20,400 nt of DNA from Mariprofundus sp. (GTDB taxonomy: Bacteria > Pseudomonadota > Zetaproteobacteria > Mariprofundales > Mariprofundaceae). The stretch spans positions 1-20,400 of the forward strand of contig JAUZQI010000042.1 in NCBI GenBank assembly GCA_030951095.1, given 5' to 3'. Under the pieces are notes generated by a model. The model did no database searches and was not told the DNA's origin. It worked only from the letters and a program-made list of their open reading frames with translations. This document shows positions 6,978 through 15,710 of this stretch, piece by piece (position 1 is the first letter of the stretch; each line of letters begins with the position of its first letter). The position numbers were made by a program, and so were the translations under genes.

Positions 6978-8690
6978 TTATGAAGCCGGTTGCCTGGAGA
7001 GCAACTCCAGATGCTCCTGTTCATCATCAGTCACAGCAGTGAGCGCTTCATCGGTATAATCAAAAGCTGTCGAATCTGCCTTGATCCGGCGACGCACGCC
7101 GGCAAATTTCAATAGCATGAGTACAATGCAGACTTGACCGCGAACCACTTCCCACACCCGCCGCGGATAAAACAGCAACGAATTTTCAATCGGCAACCCC
7201 GGCCTGCGATCTCGTCGATATTTATGACGAAAATAACCACCCTCGAGTGGGTGCAGTCCCTCAAATTTATGGCAGCCGTAAAACCACAGCATTAAAAACA
7301 TCATTTTACCTACGCTGATACCGGAAGCTCGCGCCCGCTTGAGCACGGTTTCTATATGTTCAGGTGTATAATACGTGTCCCAGGCCTGCTGATAGACCTG
7401 TTCCCATTGCTCACGGCTCATATTCGCATGTTCGGTGGTGACATGATTCAGGTCGTATTTATTCATGTCCGGATCCATCCACACATCGCGGCGATGTAAA
7501 CCCTGATGATCAGCCGATCCAGGCAACGGTGTCAGGAAAAAAAACTCCAGCAAATCTACCGGTAATTCTCTTTTAATCACTTCAATATCACTGATAATCC
7601 GCTCCGGCGTATCATTAGGAAAACCCAGAATATAGCCGGCACAGGTCATCACACCGACATTACGCCATGCCTGCATCAGCTTACGATATTCGGCTATTTT
7701 ATTCTGCTTCTTACCAGCGGCTTTAAGATTGTCCGGGTTAATATTCTCTAAACCAATAAAGGCGCGCCGCACACCGGCCTTGCCAGCTTTTTCAATAAAG
7801 CGGGGAATTTTGTGGCTCATCGTATCGACCTGAATGGTCATACGCACGGTGATGCCATCGCGTTTCTGCATCAAAATCAGGCGATCAAATATCTCTTCCC
7901 AATCCCGATTGCGGGCAAAATTATCATCGGTAATAAAGAAACGGGTCACGCCCTGATCGGCATTGCTGCGCACGATTTTCTCCACGTCATCAGCTGAACG
8001 TCGTCGCGATTTGCGACCCTGCACATTGATGATGGTGCAAAAACTGCACACGAACGGACAACCGCGTCCCGCATCAAAACTGGTCAGCGCCCCCATTGAG
8101 CGCTTCAGCATCTCAGCCGGTAAAAACGGCGTAGGCTGATCCTCCATGCCGGGTAAATCACTGATATAATTGTACAGCGGTTTCATTTCTCCGGCATAGG
8201 CATCCCTGAACACTTCTTCCAGACGACCTTCAGCCTCACCAGCAAACAGGGATATGCCCAGTTCCTGCGCTTCGCGAATATCCTCGGGCAATTCGGGCAA
8301 CATCGATAAACAGCCACTGATATGAAACCCGCCAATACAAACCTGAACACCAGCCTCCCTGAACTGTCTGGCCATATCCATGGTGCGAGGAAACTGATTG
8401 GATTGCACACCTACGAAACCGACAAAACCTGAACCGGCTCTTTTGATATGACTGATGATTTGTTTTACCGAAATACGCGTATTCGTCTCATCATAAGTAT
8501 CGACAAGAATCTCTACATCACCGCCAAGCATACGGCGTTCGATGATATCCTGCGTCAGACCATACATGGCTGCCAATGTATTGGAGGGTACAGCTGATCG
8601 ATACCACTGAATCACATAACCGTCATCATCATAGTGCGATGGTTTAATCAGCACCACGCGAAACTGTTTCGGCTTGTTATTTTTACTCAT
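6978..8690 (-). CDS. B12-binding-type radical SAM protein of unknown function
   Basis: A 570-residue protein. Residues about 10-150 look like a cobalamin-binding Rossmann domain (VLIKPSHYDDDGYVIQW at the start, VCIGGFHISG near 118-126), followed by LFAGEAEGRLEEV. The radical SAM core carries Cys211, Cys215 and Cys218 in GCPFVCSFC (CxxxCxxC), which ligates the [4Fe-4S] cluster that cleaves S-adenosylmethionine. FITDDNF, FIGLENI and GYILGFPNDTPERI are typical barrel strands. The C-terminal third has aromatic and hydrophobic stretches (KMMFLMLWFYG; a hydrophobic run near 520-530) that may touch a membrane. The layout recalls BchE-like and lipid-modifying B12 radical SAM enzymes, but the substrate cannot be read. 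It lies 163 bp downstream of sucB, with no clear Shine-Dalgarno before the ATG. Confidence 0.85.
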   Translation of the reverse strand: MSKNNKPKQFRVVLIKPSHYDDDGYVIQWYRSAVPSNTLAAMYGLTQDIIERRMLGGDVEILVDTYDETNTRISVKQIISHIKRAGSGFVGFVGVQSNQFPRTMDMARQFREAGVQVCIGGFHISGCLSMLPELPEDIREAQELGISLFAGEAEGRLEEVFRDAYAGEMKPLYNYISDLPGMEDQPTPFLPAEMLKRSMGALTSFDAGRGCPFVCSFCTIINVQGRKSRRRSADDVEKIVRSNADQGVTRFFITDDNFARNRDWEEIFDRLILMQKRDGITVRMTIQVDTMSHKIPRFIEKAGKAGVRRAFIGLENINPDNLKAAGKKQNKIAEYRKLMQAWRNVGVMTCAGYILGFPNDTPERIISDIEVIKRELPVDLLEFFFLTPLPGSADHQGLHRRDVWMDPDMNKYDLNHVTTEHANMSREQWEQVYQQAWDTYYTPEHIETVLKRARASGISVGKMMFLMLWFYGCHKFEGLHPLEGGYFRHKYRRDRRPGLPIENSLLFYPRRVWEVVRGQVCIVLMLLKFAGVRRRIKADSTAFDYTDEALTAVTDDEQEHLELLSRQPAS

Positions 8691-8754
8691 GTTTCACAAG
8701 CTACTGGCAGCTGCCATAGCTGACCAGCGCAGACAATACCAAAAAACGGCATGC

Positions 8755-8769
8755 GTATATGACATATAC
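8755..8769. promoter_or_regulatory. 15-bp perfect palindrome upstream of the radical SAM gene
   Basis: GTATATG and CATATAC flank a central A (7-1-7), 64 bp before the radical SAM start codon. On the minus strand a possible extended -10 (TGGTATTGT) follows it, so it would lie near the -35 region. It looks like an operator for a dimeric regulator. No known motif is recognised. Confidence 0.4.
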
Positions 8770-8815
8770 TGCAACCCTTTGATTCGTATGCTGTTCAGGC
8801 AAAATTATTCGTTAA

Positions 8816-8832
8816 ACAAGGCTATGCCTTGT
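8816..8832 (-). terminator. Weak terminator-like hairpin after sucB
   Basis: On the minus strand, ACAAGGC and GCCTTGT (7-bp stem, 3-nt loop) lie 21 bp after the sucB stop and are followed by TTAACGAATAATTTT. The T-run is imperfect, so termination may be partial, allowing read-through into the radical SAM gene. Confidence 0.35.
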
Positions 8833-8853
8833 CAGGCGATGAGTTGTCCGGAA

Positions 8854-9936
8854 TTACAAATCCAGTGTCAAACTGGCCGGATATTCGAGCGCCTCTTTTA
8901 TTGTCACCAGAAAACTGACGGCATCAGAACCATCGATCAAGCGATGATCATAAGACAATGCCAGATACATCATGGGCCGAATGACGATTTCATCATTTTT
9001 CACGACAGGGCGTTTCTGGATATTATGCATGCCGAGAATGCCGCTCTGCGGCGGATTGAGAATCGGCGTGGAGAGCATGGAACCGAAAATGCCACCATTG
9101 GTAATAGAGAATGTACCACCCTTTAAATGATCCGGCATCAAGCCACCATGGCGTGCTTTATCCGCCAGCGTAGCAATACCCTTCTCAATATCCGCCAGCC
9201 CCAGCAAATGGGCATCGCGCAGCACCGGCACCACCAACCCCTTGTCGGAGCTGACGGCAATGCCCACATCCACATAATTATGATAGACGATATCATCGCC
9301 TTCAATATAGGCATTGAGAGCCGGATAGCGGGATACCGCCTGACATACCGCACGCACAAAAAATGACATAAAACCCAGTTTTACCCCATGTTTTTCCTGA
9401 AAATCAGCCCCGAAACGACTGCGTAAATCCATGACAGCCTGCAAATCCACCTCATTGAAGGTGGTCAACATGGCAGCCGTGTTCTGGGCATTTTTCAGTC
9501 GCTCTGCAATGCGCTTGCGCAGCCTGCTCATCGGCACCCGTTCCTGTATGCGTTCACCCGATACTTTCTCAGGGGAAGATATGACTTCCGCTTGGGCTTC
9601 CTCTTTCGTGGTCTGCTGAGCTGGTGCTTCAACAGCCGGTTTGCTTTCAGTTACGGGTTCGGCTTCAGCCTCCGACGCCGGAACTTCAGGCTGAATGCTG
9701 TCATCAATGATGCCAATCACTTCGCCCGGTTCGACCGTAGCATCCGCCTGTTTGAATACGCTTTTTAGCACACCGTTATCCAGTGCTGTGATTTCCATGG
9801 TGATTTTATCACTCTCGATTTCAGCCAGTACATCATCCACTGCGACGACATCGCCTTCGTTCTTTAACCATGACACCAGTGTTGCCTCGGTTTCAGATTC
9901 GCCCAGACCGGGTACCTTGATTTCAATATCCGCCAT
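8854..9936 (-). CDS. sucB: Dihydrolipoyllysine succinyltransferase, E2 of 2-oxoglutarate dehydrogenase, lacking a recognisable E3-binding domain
   Basis: E2 accepts the succinyl group on its lipoyl arm and passes it to CoA. Residues 1-77 are the lipoyl domain, with Lys44 in ESDKITMEI as the lipoylation site. An Ala/Glu/Pro linker (81-128) leads directly into the catalytic domain from about 132 ([33 protein letters not shown]), with catalytic His331 and Asp335 in YDHRLIDG. The peripheral subunit-binding domain normally found between linker and core is not visible; the protein is 360 aa against about 400 in E. coli. I start at 9936 because GGGAG is 7 nt upstream and [14 protein letters not shown] matches lipoyl-domain starts; the in-frame ATG at 9978 lies within sucA. 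The gap to sucA is 4 bp. Confidence 0.95.
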   Translation of the reverse strand: MADIEIKVPGLGESETEATLVSWLKNEGDVVAVDDVLAEIESDKITMEITALDNGVLKSVFKQADATVEPGEVIGIIDDSIQPEVPASEAEAEPVTESKPAVEAPAQQTTKEEAQAEVISSPEKVSGERIQERVPMSRLRKRIAERLKNAQNTAAMLTTFNEVDLQAVMDLRSRFGADFQEKHGVKLGFMSFFVRAVCQAVSRYPALNAYIEGDDIVYHNYVDVGIAVSSDKGLVVPVLRDAHLLGLADIEKGIATLADKARHGGLMPDHLKGGTFSITNGGIFGSMLSTPILNPPQSGILGMHNIQKRPVVKNDEIVIRPMMYLALSYDHRLIDGSDAVSFLVTIKEALEYPASLTLDL

Positions 9937-9940
9937 CGTT

Positions 9941-12766
9941 TTACTCCCTCTCCAGTTGCTTGTCCGATAATGCTGCATTCACCAGCGCATCCTGTTCTTC
10001 CTTGTGCCGCTTGGCCGAACCCACCGCCGGTGCCGCTGCCGACTGACGTGATATCAGTTTCAGCGATATGGTTTCCGGCAAACAACGAGTCAGGCAATCT
10101 TTGATGCGTAGCCACGCGCCCTGGTTTTTCGGCTCTTCCTGTAACCAGATGATTTCATCGACGGACTGAAAATCCGCCATCTGTGCATTCAGTTCATCAT
10201 AGGGGAAGGGATATAAGCGCTCGATACGCACCAGTGCAATATCTATAATTTTCCGCTGTTGCCGCTCTGCCAGCACATCGTAATACACCTTGCCGGAACA
10301 CAGAATCAATCGCCGCACCCCGGCCAGTTTCACTGCGGCATCGCTTTCACCCAGCACCGGTTGGAAACGACCTGAGCTAAAATCATCCATCTGAGAAAAA
10401 GATAATTTATTACGCAGCATACTCTTCGGCCCCATCATAATCAGTGGCTTGCGCACCCGGCTCATCTGCTGCCGTCGTAACAGATGAAACAACTGTGCCG
10501 GTGTGGTCGGATTAACCACCAGCATATTGTTTTCGGCGCACAATTGCAGATAACGTTCCAGCCGGGCTGACGAATGCTCGGCCCCTTGCCCTTCGTAACC
10601 GTGCGGCAACCACAGAACCAGACCGGACATGCGACTCCATTTGGTTTCACCGGCGGCAATAAACTGATCAATCACCACCTGCGCCATATTGGCAAAATCA
10701 CCATATTGGGCTTCCCAAATGACCAGTGCACGCGGCTCAGCCACCGAATAGCCATATTCATAACCCAGCACAGCAATTTCAGATAACATACTGTCGATGA
10801 CGATGAAATGGGAGATATCCCCATTCTCCACCTGCCTGATCGGGATCATCGATTTACCTGTCTTCTGATCATAAACCACGGCATGACGATGGAAAAATGT
10901 GCCTCGCCCGGAATCCTCTCCGGATAAACGTACCCAGCCACCTTCATCAACCAGCGTGGCATAAGCCATCGTCTCGGCGCAACCCCAGTCTACCGGCTGA
11001 TGGCCAAGCATCATCTGCATACGGGCCTCATAGATTTTCTCGATGCGGGGGTGCAGATCAAATCCCGGCGGCAACAGGTGCACCCGATGCGCCAGTTCAC
11101 TTAAAATCACCGCAGCAACACCAGTTTCAGGCTCCACATCGCTGTCGCGCAAATAACCGTCCCAGCGCCCTTGCAGACTATTGACCTGACTTGGTGGTCG
11201 CTCTCTATCCTTGCGCATCTTCTCAAGACAGTTGCGATATTCTTTCACCATACTCTCGCTTTCCTGCTGATCAAGCACACCATCAGCAATCAAGCGGTCC
11301 CGATGAACCGTCTCCACTGTCGGGTGTTCAGCAATACGGCGATACATCACCGGCTGGGTTACTTCCGGTGAATCCGCTTCATTATGACCATGGCGCCGAT
11401 AACAGATTAGATCGATGACAATGTCCTCATGAAAGGTGTTGCGATATTCAACGGCAATTTCGATAGCCAGACAACATGCTTCCGGATCATCACCGTTGAC
11501 ATGTAGAATCGGCGCATGCACCACTTTGGCAATATCGGTACAATAAGTAGTGGAACGCGCATCATGCGGATTCACTGTAAAACCGATCTGATTATTGACA
11601 ACAATATGAATCGTACCGCCAATACGGAAGCCGCGCAGCTTGGATAACTCCATCGATTCGGCCACCACACCCTGCCCCGCAAACGCGGCATCGCCATGCA
11701 CCAGCACATTCATCACTTCGACTCTGGCCTTGTCCTGGCGCCTGCACTGACGCGCCCGCACACTGCCCATGGCCACCGGCGTAATGATCTCCAGGTGCGA
11801 TGGGTTAAAACCCAGTGACACATGTACGATACCGTAGTCCGTGCGTACATCGGAGGAGAAACCCAGATGATATTTCACATCACCTTGGCCATAGGCCGCT
11901 TCTTCCAGTTGTGCGCCTTCAAATTCGGAAAAAATATCCGACAACGATTTACCCATGATATTGGCCAGCACATTTAGCCGCCCGCGATGCGCCATGCCGA
12001 GAATAACCTCTTTGGCCCCATGGCTGCTGGCCCGCTGAATCAACGTATCCAGTATAGGAATCAGACTTTCGCCACCTTCCAGTGAAAAACGTTTCTGGCC
12101 AACATAACGGGTATGCAGAAATCGCTCGAACTCTTCGGCATGCATAACCCGTTCAAAAATATGTTTGCGCCGGTCTGCATCGTAATCCGGTGTTGAGCGC
12201 ACGCTCTCCAGTCGCTTCTGAATCCAGTGCTTGCGTGCTGAATCGGTAATATGCATGAACTCGGGGCCGATATGCCCGCAGTAGGTTTCCTTCAGCAATG
12301 CAATAATATCGCGCAAACGCATCTGCTTGCTACCTGCCAGGTCTCCGGCAGGAAACGTGTTATCCATATCCTGTTCCGACAAGCCGTAATATCCCAGTTC
12401 GAGCTCGGGGCTCGGCGGTCGCGGATCGAGATGCAGGGGATCAAGGTCAGCGTGCAGGTGGCCATGAATGCGATAACCGTGAATCAGATAAAAAGCGCGT
12501 GAGGGGTATTCGATATCATTCCGGGCATAATCTTCAACCGGAGAACTTGTACGCCGAGTAACCGGAACCATGCGTGCCAGCATCTCACGATGGTTGGGGC
12601 CTTGATCTGCAGCTGTTCCGGATAAACCGGCAAAATACTCGGCCCAGTCCGATGGTATTGAAGCCGGATCCTTCTGATATTGTCCATAAAGCTGTTCCAG
12701 ATACGAGCCACCCGCACTGAACAGATCATCGTCGATGGTTGATTGAAACTGTTTCGACTGACTCAC
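9941..12766 (-). CDS. sucA: 2-oxoglutarate dehydrogenase E1 component
   Basis: E1 is the thiamine-diphosphate-dependent decarboxylase that oxidises 2-oxoglutarate to the succinyl-lipoyl intermediate in the TCA cycle. The 941-residue length is typical. The N-terminal E2-contacting segment includes [16 protein letters not shown]. Further motifs are [64 protein letters not shown] and LPHGYEGQG. The start is GTG at 12766, with GGAGG 4 nt before it (12771-12775). sucB follows after 4 bp. No lpd (E3) gene is within the window, so E3 must come from elsewhere. A complete OGDH implies oxidative TCA operation. Confidence 0.97.
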   Translation of the reverse strand: MSQSKQFQSTIDDDLFSAGGSYLEQLYGQYQKDPASIPSDWAEYFAGLSGTAADQGPNHREMLARMVPVTRRTSSPVEDYARNDIEYPSRAFYLIHGYRIHGHLHADLDPLHLDPRPPSPELELGYYGLSEQDMDNTFPAGDLAGSKQMRLRDIIALLKETYCGHIGPEFMHITDSARKHWIQKRLESVRSTPDYDADRRKHIFERVMHAEEFERFLHTRYVGQKRFSLEGGESLIPILDTLIQRASSHGAKEVILGMAHRGRLNVLANIMGKSLSDIFSEFEGAQLEEAAYGQGDVKYHLGFSSDVRTDYGIVHVSLGFNPSHLEIITPVAMGSVRARQCRRQDKARVEVMNVLVHGDAAFAGQGVVAESMELSKLRGFRIGGTIHIVVNNQIGFTVNPHDARSTTYCTDIAKVVHAPILHVNGDDPEACCLAIEIAVEYRNTFHEDIVIDLICYRRHGHNEADSPEVTQPVMYRRIAEHPTVETVHRDRLIADGVLDQQESESMVKEYRNCLEKMRKDRERPPSQVNSLQGRWDGYLRDSDVEPETGVAAVILSELAHRVHLLPPGFDLHPRIEKIYEARMQMMLGHQPVDWGCAETMAYATLVDEGGWVRLSGEDSGRGTFFHRHAVVYDQKTGKSMIPIRQVENGDISHFIVIDSMLSEIAVLGYEYGYSVAEPRALVIWEAQYGDFANMAQVVIDQFIAAGETKWSRMSGLVLWLPHGYEGQGAEHSSARLERYLQLCAENNMLVVNPTTPAQLFHLLRRQQMSRVRKPLIMMGPKSMLRNKLSFSQMDDFSSGRFQPVLGESDAAVKLAGVRRLILCSGKVYYDVLAERQQRKIIDIALVRIERLYPFPYDELNAQMADFQSVDEIIWLQEEPKNQGAWLRIKDCLTRCLPETISLKLISRQSAAAPAVGSAKRHKEEQDALVNAALSDKQLERE

Positions 12767-12940
12767 ACTGCCTCCAAACCCCGCCGCGCACTATCCCATA
12801 AAGCTGGAATACACGCGCCATTTTCCATCAGTAACAAGATCGCAAATGAACCTGTTACGAAGAGAACAAACATAATCCCGTGCAGGGTAACTGACCAGCC
12901 TCGTTCCAGATTTCATGGCGATCTTATGACCAACCCATCG
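12767..12940. other. sucA upstream region
   Basis: The 174 bp between the DUF218 remnant and sucA should contain the sucA promoter on the minus strand. I see no convincing hexamer pair. A 42-codon minus-strand open frame lies here but has no ribosome site and no family resemblance. Confidence 0.3.
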
Positions 12941-13253
12941 CTATCCGTAGCGAAACCAATACCACAGCATGCCCATATATTCATGCAACCCGTCAGCCGA
13001 ATCAGCCATCACATCCCAGCACGGCAACCAGCTCCGGATATCGTATGGTTTTCTTTCCACTACATATTCACACGGTGCTGCCATACGGTGCTGCCATCAC
13101 ATCAAAACCATGCTGTTCAAACACCCGGATCGAGCGCGGCATATGCCATGCTGAAGTCACCAGCACGATGATATGTATCTCCCCGGATTTCAGCGTACGC
13201 TGCAAATTGACTGCATTTTCCCAAGTATTATTGGCTTTGCTTTCTATCCGGAC
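12941..13253 (-). pseudogene. DUF218 (YdcF/ElyC/SanA-type) envelope protein, C-terminal remnant with frameshift
   Basis: Reading the minus strand from 13253, the frame gives RIESKANNTWENAVN, then HIIVLVTSAWHMPRSIRVFEQ, then GFDVMAAP. These are hallmark segments of DUF218 proteins (conserved NTxEN and LVTSxxHMPR). Just after MAAP the frame hits a stop. Removing one copy of a perfect 13-bp tandem repeat (13072-13084 and 13085-13097) restores the frame into CEYVVERKPYDIRSWLP, then ADSADGLHEYMGMLWYWF, ending RYG-stop at 12941. LHExxGxxWY is the family C-terminus. Upstream, a 30-bp palindrome interrupts the frame with a TGA, and the N-terminal half (GGG and SGG motifs) is missing. The original role was probably envelope biogenesis; it is now dead. 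Confidence 0.8.
13072..13097. repeat. 13-bp perfect tandem duplication causing a frameshift
   Basis: ACGGTGCTGCCAT occurs twice head to tail (13072-13084, 13085-13097). Thirteen is not a multiple of three, so the duplication shifts the DUF218 reading frame. Deleting one copy rejoins the two halves in frame. Confidence 0.85.
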
Positions 13254-13274
13254 TATTCATGAATAGTCCGGATA
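13245..13274. repeat. 30-bp perfect palindrome, probable small insertion in the DUF218 remnant
   Basis: Arm TATCCGGACTATTCA is followed immediately by its exact reverse complement. The core ACTATTCAT/ATGAATAGT is the same as in the terminal inverted repeats of the 407-bp element at 19278-19684. The 16-bp core is flanked by CCGG on both sides. Removing 20 bp rejoins the DUF218 frame as GVIR-IESKANNTW, which suggests an insertion with a 4-bp duplication or an excision scar. Confidence 0.7.
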
Positions 13275-13373
13275 ACGCCTTGCTGATAAGCAATGTCATG
13301 CTTGAACTCCAGTGTCAGTGTTCGCTTTCACTCACGCAACAACAGGAATGGGTTCCATCAATATAAAGTATAT
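13254..13373. other. Spacer between the DUF218 remnant and the CBS gene
   Basis: Besides the palindrome, the minus strand reads KRTLTLEFKHDIAYQQGVIR in the frame expected for an upstream part of the DUF218 gene. GV-x-x could correspond to the family's GVP region, but similarity is too weak to claim. No terminator with a T-run is seen after the CBS gene. Confidence 0.3.
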
Positions 13374-13799
13374 TCAGATCAGCTTCAGCAAGCCTTTCAT
13401 GACCATGTCGGTATGGCTGATAATGCCGATGACCTTGCCACAATCCACCACCGGTGCACGCGACAAACCAAGCCGTCCGAACAACGAACTGGCATAACGA
13501 ATATCCATATCCGGATGCACGGTTACCGCCGGCTTGGTCATCACCTCATAAATACTGACCCGATCCGGTGAACGGTTCGCCGCCAGTACATGGCGTGCAA
13601 TATCGGCAATCACCACAATGCCGTATTCATCATACGCATGCCGTTTATCGACGATCAGACATTTGGTTTCAACATGGCGCATCACTGCCAGCGCCTGCCG
13701 TACCGTAGCCACCCCTTCAACCATATCATACTCTTTTTTCATCACATCCTTGACTGTGATGACCTTGCCATTCGCATCTCCAGCATTATCCCAACTCAT
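13374..13799 (-). CDS. Tandem CBS-domain protein
   Basis: This 141-residue protein consists almost wholly of two CBS motifs: VKDVMKKEYDMVEGVATVRQ through IVVIADIARHVL (about 15-75), and IYEVMTKPAVTVHPDMDI through VIGIISHTDMVMKGL (about 83-137). Such Bateman modules typically bind adenosine nucleotides and gate an attached or partner protein. There is no fused enzyme or membrane domain, so it probably acts on a partner. It is last in a four-gene operon with two DUF1538 membrane proteins and a PII-like protein; its ATG overlaps the PII-like stop by 4 bp and GGAGGAG precedes it. The natural inference is a regulatory subunit of that transporter. Confidence 0.85.
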   Translation of the reverse strand: MSWDNAGDANGKVITVKDVMKKEYDMVEGVATVRQALAVMRHVETKCLIVDKRHAYDEYGIVVIADIARHVLAANRSPDRVSIYEVMTKPAVTVHPDMDIRYASSLFGRLGLSRAPVVDCGKVIGIISHTDMVMKGLLKLI

Positions 13800-14146
13800 A
13801 GCTTCTCCTCCACTTCATCCATCAGGCACATGATTTGACCGCCAAGTCCGACCGCATCCTCGACATCCAGTTGAAAGGCTACACCCGAGCCAGGGTCATC
13901 TTCAAAGCCGGCTTCTTCAGCAATGCGTTCGAGAATATTACGGCTCAAATGTTCTTCAACCAGAAACAATACCATATCGCGCTGCGCCTCTAGCGCCAGA
14001 CCAAAAAATGTTTTTTTCGGATTCAGCCCTTCGCCACGAGCATCGCCGACCACCGTCGCGCCGGTGGCTCCTGCCTCTCGCGCCGCGTGCATAACCTGAT
14101 CCGTTTTGGTATCCGCCACCAGTGCAATCAATAATTTAAAGCGCAT
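13796..14146 (-). CDS. PII-like signalling protein of the DUF1538 cassette
   Basis: The 116-residue protein follows the PII ferredoxin-like pattern: a first strand [16 protein letters not shown], a helix, AGATGATVV as second strand, a variable T-loop region (DARGEGLNPKKTFFG), FLVEEHLSRNILERI, and a C-terminal GSGVAFQLDVEDAVGLG that matches the PII C-terminal signature. The classical T-loop with its uridylylated Tyr is absent, so this is a divergent PII-like protein and not GlnB/GlnK. Its ribosome site AAAGGAGGTGAACG-ATG is near perfect, so it may be made in excess over the membrane proteins. It overlaps DUF1538-2 by 11 bp and the CBS gene by 4 bp. A role in gating the membrane pair is inferred from context. 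Confidence 0.75.
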   Translation of the reverse strand: MRFKLLIALVADTKTDQVMHAAREAGATGATVVGDARGEGLNPKKTFFGLALEAQRDMVLFLVEEHLSRNILERIAEEAGFEDDPGSGVAFQLDVEDAVGLGGQIMCLMDEVEEKL

Positions 14147-14942
14147 CGTTCACCTCCTTTTGTTGTTGATTTCTTTTTCTTCGTAACTCCAGCCAGCGAC
14201 TCATCTGAGCATATCCCATCACGCTCATAATCGGAAACACGCTGGCAAATGCAATCAGACCGAAACCGTCAATCAATGGGCTGCGGCCCGGAATCGTTTC
14301 CGCCAGGCCCAGCCCCAGCGCCGCCAGCAATGGAACCGTGACTGTGGATGTGGTAACGCCGCCTGAATCATAGGCCAGTGGAATAATCATGGCCGGGGCT
14401 CGCATGGTCTGGGCAATCACAATCACATAAACCACCATGATATACAGCCACAGATCGGTGCCGGTAACGATGCGATAACAGCCAATCGATACGCCAATCG
14501 CCACGCCGAGCGACACCGCCAAACGCAGACCCCAGGCAGAAACCGCACCACCGGACACCTGTTCGGCTTTCATACCGACAGCAATCAGCGCCGGTTCAGC
14601 CAAAGTCGTCGCCAAACCAATCGCAAACGCAAAGACATAGACCCAGCCGAAATGTTGCCACTGTACGTCGGTAATCGAAGATGCCGCCGCACCATATATA
14701 AAAGCGGGATTAGTCAGCTGCGCCGCCATCACTTCGCCCAGTGGAAAAATCGCTTTTCCCAGCCCCATCAAAAATAGCGCCAGCCCCAATAAGACATAAA
14801 CAAACCCACGCACTACGCGCCATGCATTGGCAATCGGCTGACGTAACACGAGCAATTGGAATCCGAGCAAAACGAACGCAAGCGGCAACACATCGCGTAA
14901 TGTCGACAGCAAGGTATCAGCGAACAACACGATCAGGTTCAT
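14136..14942 (-). CDS. DUF1538 integral membrane protein, second subunit
   Basis: A 268-residue protein with about six to seven hydrophobic segments. It carries the DUF1538 motifs [42 protein letters not shown] and [15 protein letters not shown] basic, cytoplasmic tail follows ([14 protein letters not shown]). It is a paralogue of the preceding gene: both share [16 protein letters not shown] and the FGLIAFAS segment. As I recall, a DUF1538 pair from Halomonas (UmpA/UmpB) has been reported as a two-component Na+(Li+,K+)/H+ antiporter, so monovalent cation/proton exchange is the leading hypothesis. There is no clear ribosome site; its start overlaps the upstream stop by 4 bp, implying coupled translation and equal stoichiometry. 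Confidence 0.85.
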   Translation of the reverse strand: MNLIVLFADTLLSTLRDVLPLAFVLLGFQLLVLRQPIANAWRVVRGFVYVLLGLALFLMGLGKAIFPLGEVMAAQLTNPAFIYGAAASSITDVQWQHFGWVYVFAFAIGLATTLAEPALIAVGMKAEQVSGGAVSAWGLRLAVSLGVAIGVSIGCYRIVTGTDLWLYIMVVYVIVIAQTMRAPAMIIPLAYDSGGVTTSTVTVPLLAALGLGLAETIPGRSPLIDGFGLIAFASVFPIMSVMGYAQMSRWLELRRKRNQQQKEVNDAL

Positions 14943-15661
14943 AAAATCAGCATGCCGTAGATCATCACGAAAATCATTGGCAGCAGCGAAGCGAATGCAA
15001 TCAGACCGAAACCATCCAACAAGGGATTGCGACCGCGAATCGATGTCGCCAGCCCGATGCCAAGCGCCGTAACCAGCGGCACGGTAATGGTGGAAGTGGT
15101 GACGCCACCTGAATCATAGGCAATGCCGATAATTTCTTTCGGTGCAAACATGGTCATCACCACCACCACGATATAACCGGCCATAATGCAGAAATGCAGC
15201 GGCCAGCCGGATAAAATACGCAGCACGCCCAGCACAATCGCCGTGCCAACAGACAATGCAACGGTCAAACGTAAACCATTGGCGTAACTATCCATCGCTT
15301 CAGGTGTTGTGGCGATCATGCCGCTATCTGCGGCAATTTGTGCAGCTTTCCCAGCCACCGCGATCAAAGCAGGTTCTGCTACCGTCGTACCAAAACCAAG
15401 CAGAAAGGCAAACGCCAGCAACCAGTAGATATTACCTTTTTTAGCAAAAGCATGCGCCATAGATTCACCCAACGGGAACATGCCGATCTCCAGCCCGCGC
15501 ACAAACAACGCCAGCCCAACCAGCACCAGCACAAGCCCGACCAGCATGTCATCCAGATTGGGAATGGGCTGCTGAAGCACCAGCCCCTGAAAAAACAGAA
15601 TGACCAGCACAATAGGTGCCAGATCACGTCCCGCTTCAAACAACGGGCGCATGGCCTCCAT
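14939..15661 (-). CDS. DUF1538 integral membrane protein, first subunit
   Basis: First gene of the cassette, about 240 residues. Hydrophobic segments include [16 protein letters not shown] and [19 protein letters not shown]1538 motifs are [42 protein letters not shown] and [14 protein letters not shown]. It probably forms a heteromeric transporter with the adjacent paralogue (see that entry for the reported Halomonas antiporter). The start is uncertain. I chose ATG at 15661, preceded by AAGGTG at 5 nt spacing. An in-frame GTG at 15679 has no properly spaced ribosome site. A GGGAGG at 15705-15710 sits too far upstream for either and may serve a mini-ORF. Confidence 0.85.
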   Translation of the reverse strand: MEAMRPLFEAGRDLAPIVLVILFFQGLVLQQPIPNLDDMLVGLVLVLVGLALFVRGLEIGMFPLGESMAHAFAKKGNIYWLLAFAFLLGFGTTVAEPALIAVAGKAAQIAADSGMIATTPEAMDSYANGLRLTVALSVGTAIVLGVLRILSGWPLHFCIMAGYIVVVVMTMFAPKEIIGIAYDSGGVTTSTITVPLVTALGIGLATSIRGRNPLLDGFGLIAFASLLPMIFVMIYGMLIL

Positions 15662-15675
15662 CAACACCTTTGGTA

Positions 15676-15710
15676 TCACTGGTAACCCATCCGTTTCAAT
15701 GACACCTCCC
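15676..15710 (-). promoter_or_regulatory. Possible leader mini-ORF with ribosome site before the DUF1538 operon
   Basis: GGGAGG (15705-15710) is followed at 5 nt by TTG (15699-15697) opening a seven-codon frame (MKRMGYQ if initiated) that ends in TGA at 15678-15676, 14 nt before the chosen ATG. Its stop also overlaps the alternative GTG start. It could couple or tune translation of the operon; it may equally be a chance reading. Confidence 0.25.

Noticed and set aside
9937..9978. Upstream start for sucB adding 14 residues
   Set aside because: It lies within the sucA coding end, while GGGAG is well placed for 9936 and [14 protein letters not shown] is a normal lipoyl-domain start.
12784..12915. 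42-codon minus-strand frame upstream of sucA
   Set aside because: It has no ribosome site and no recognisable similarity, and it lies in the expected sucA promoter region.
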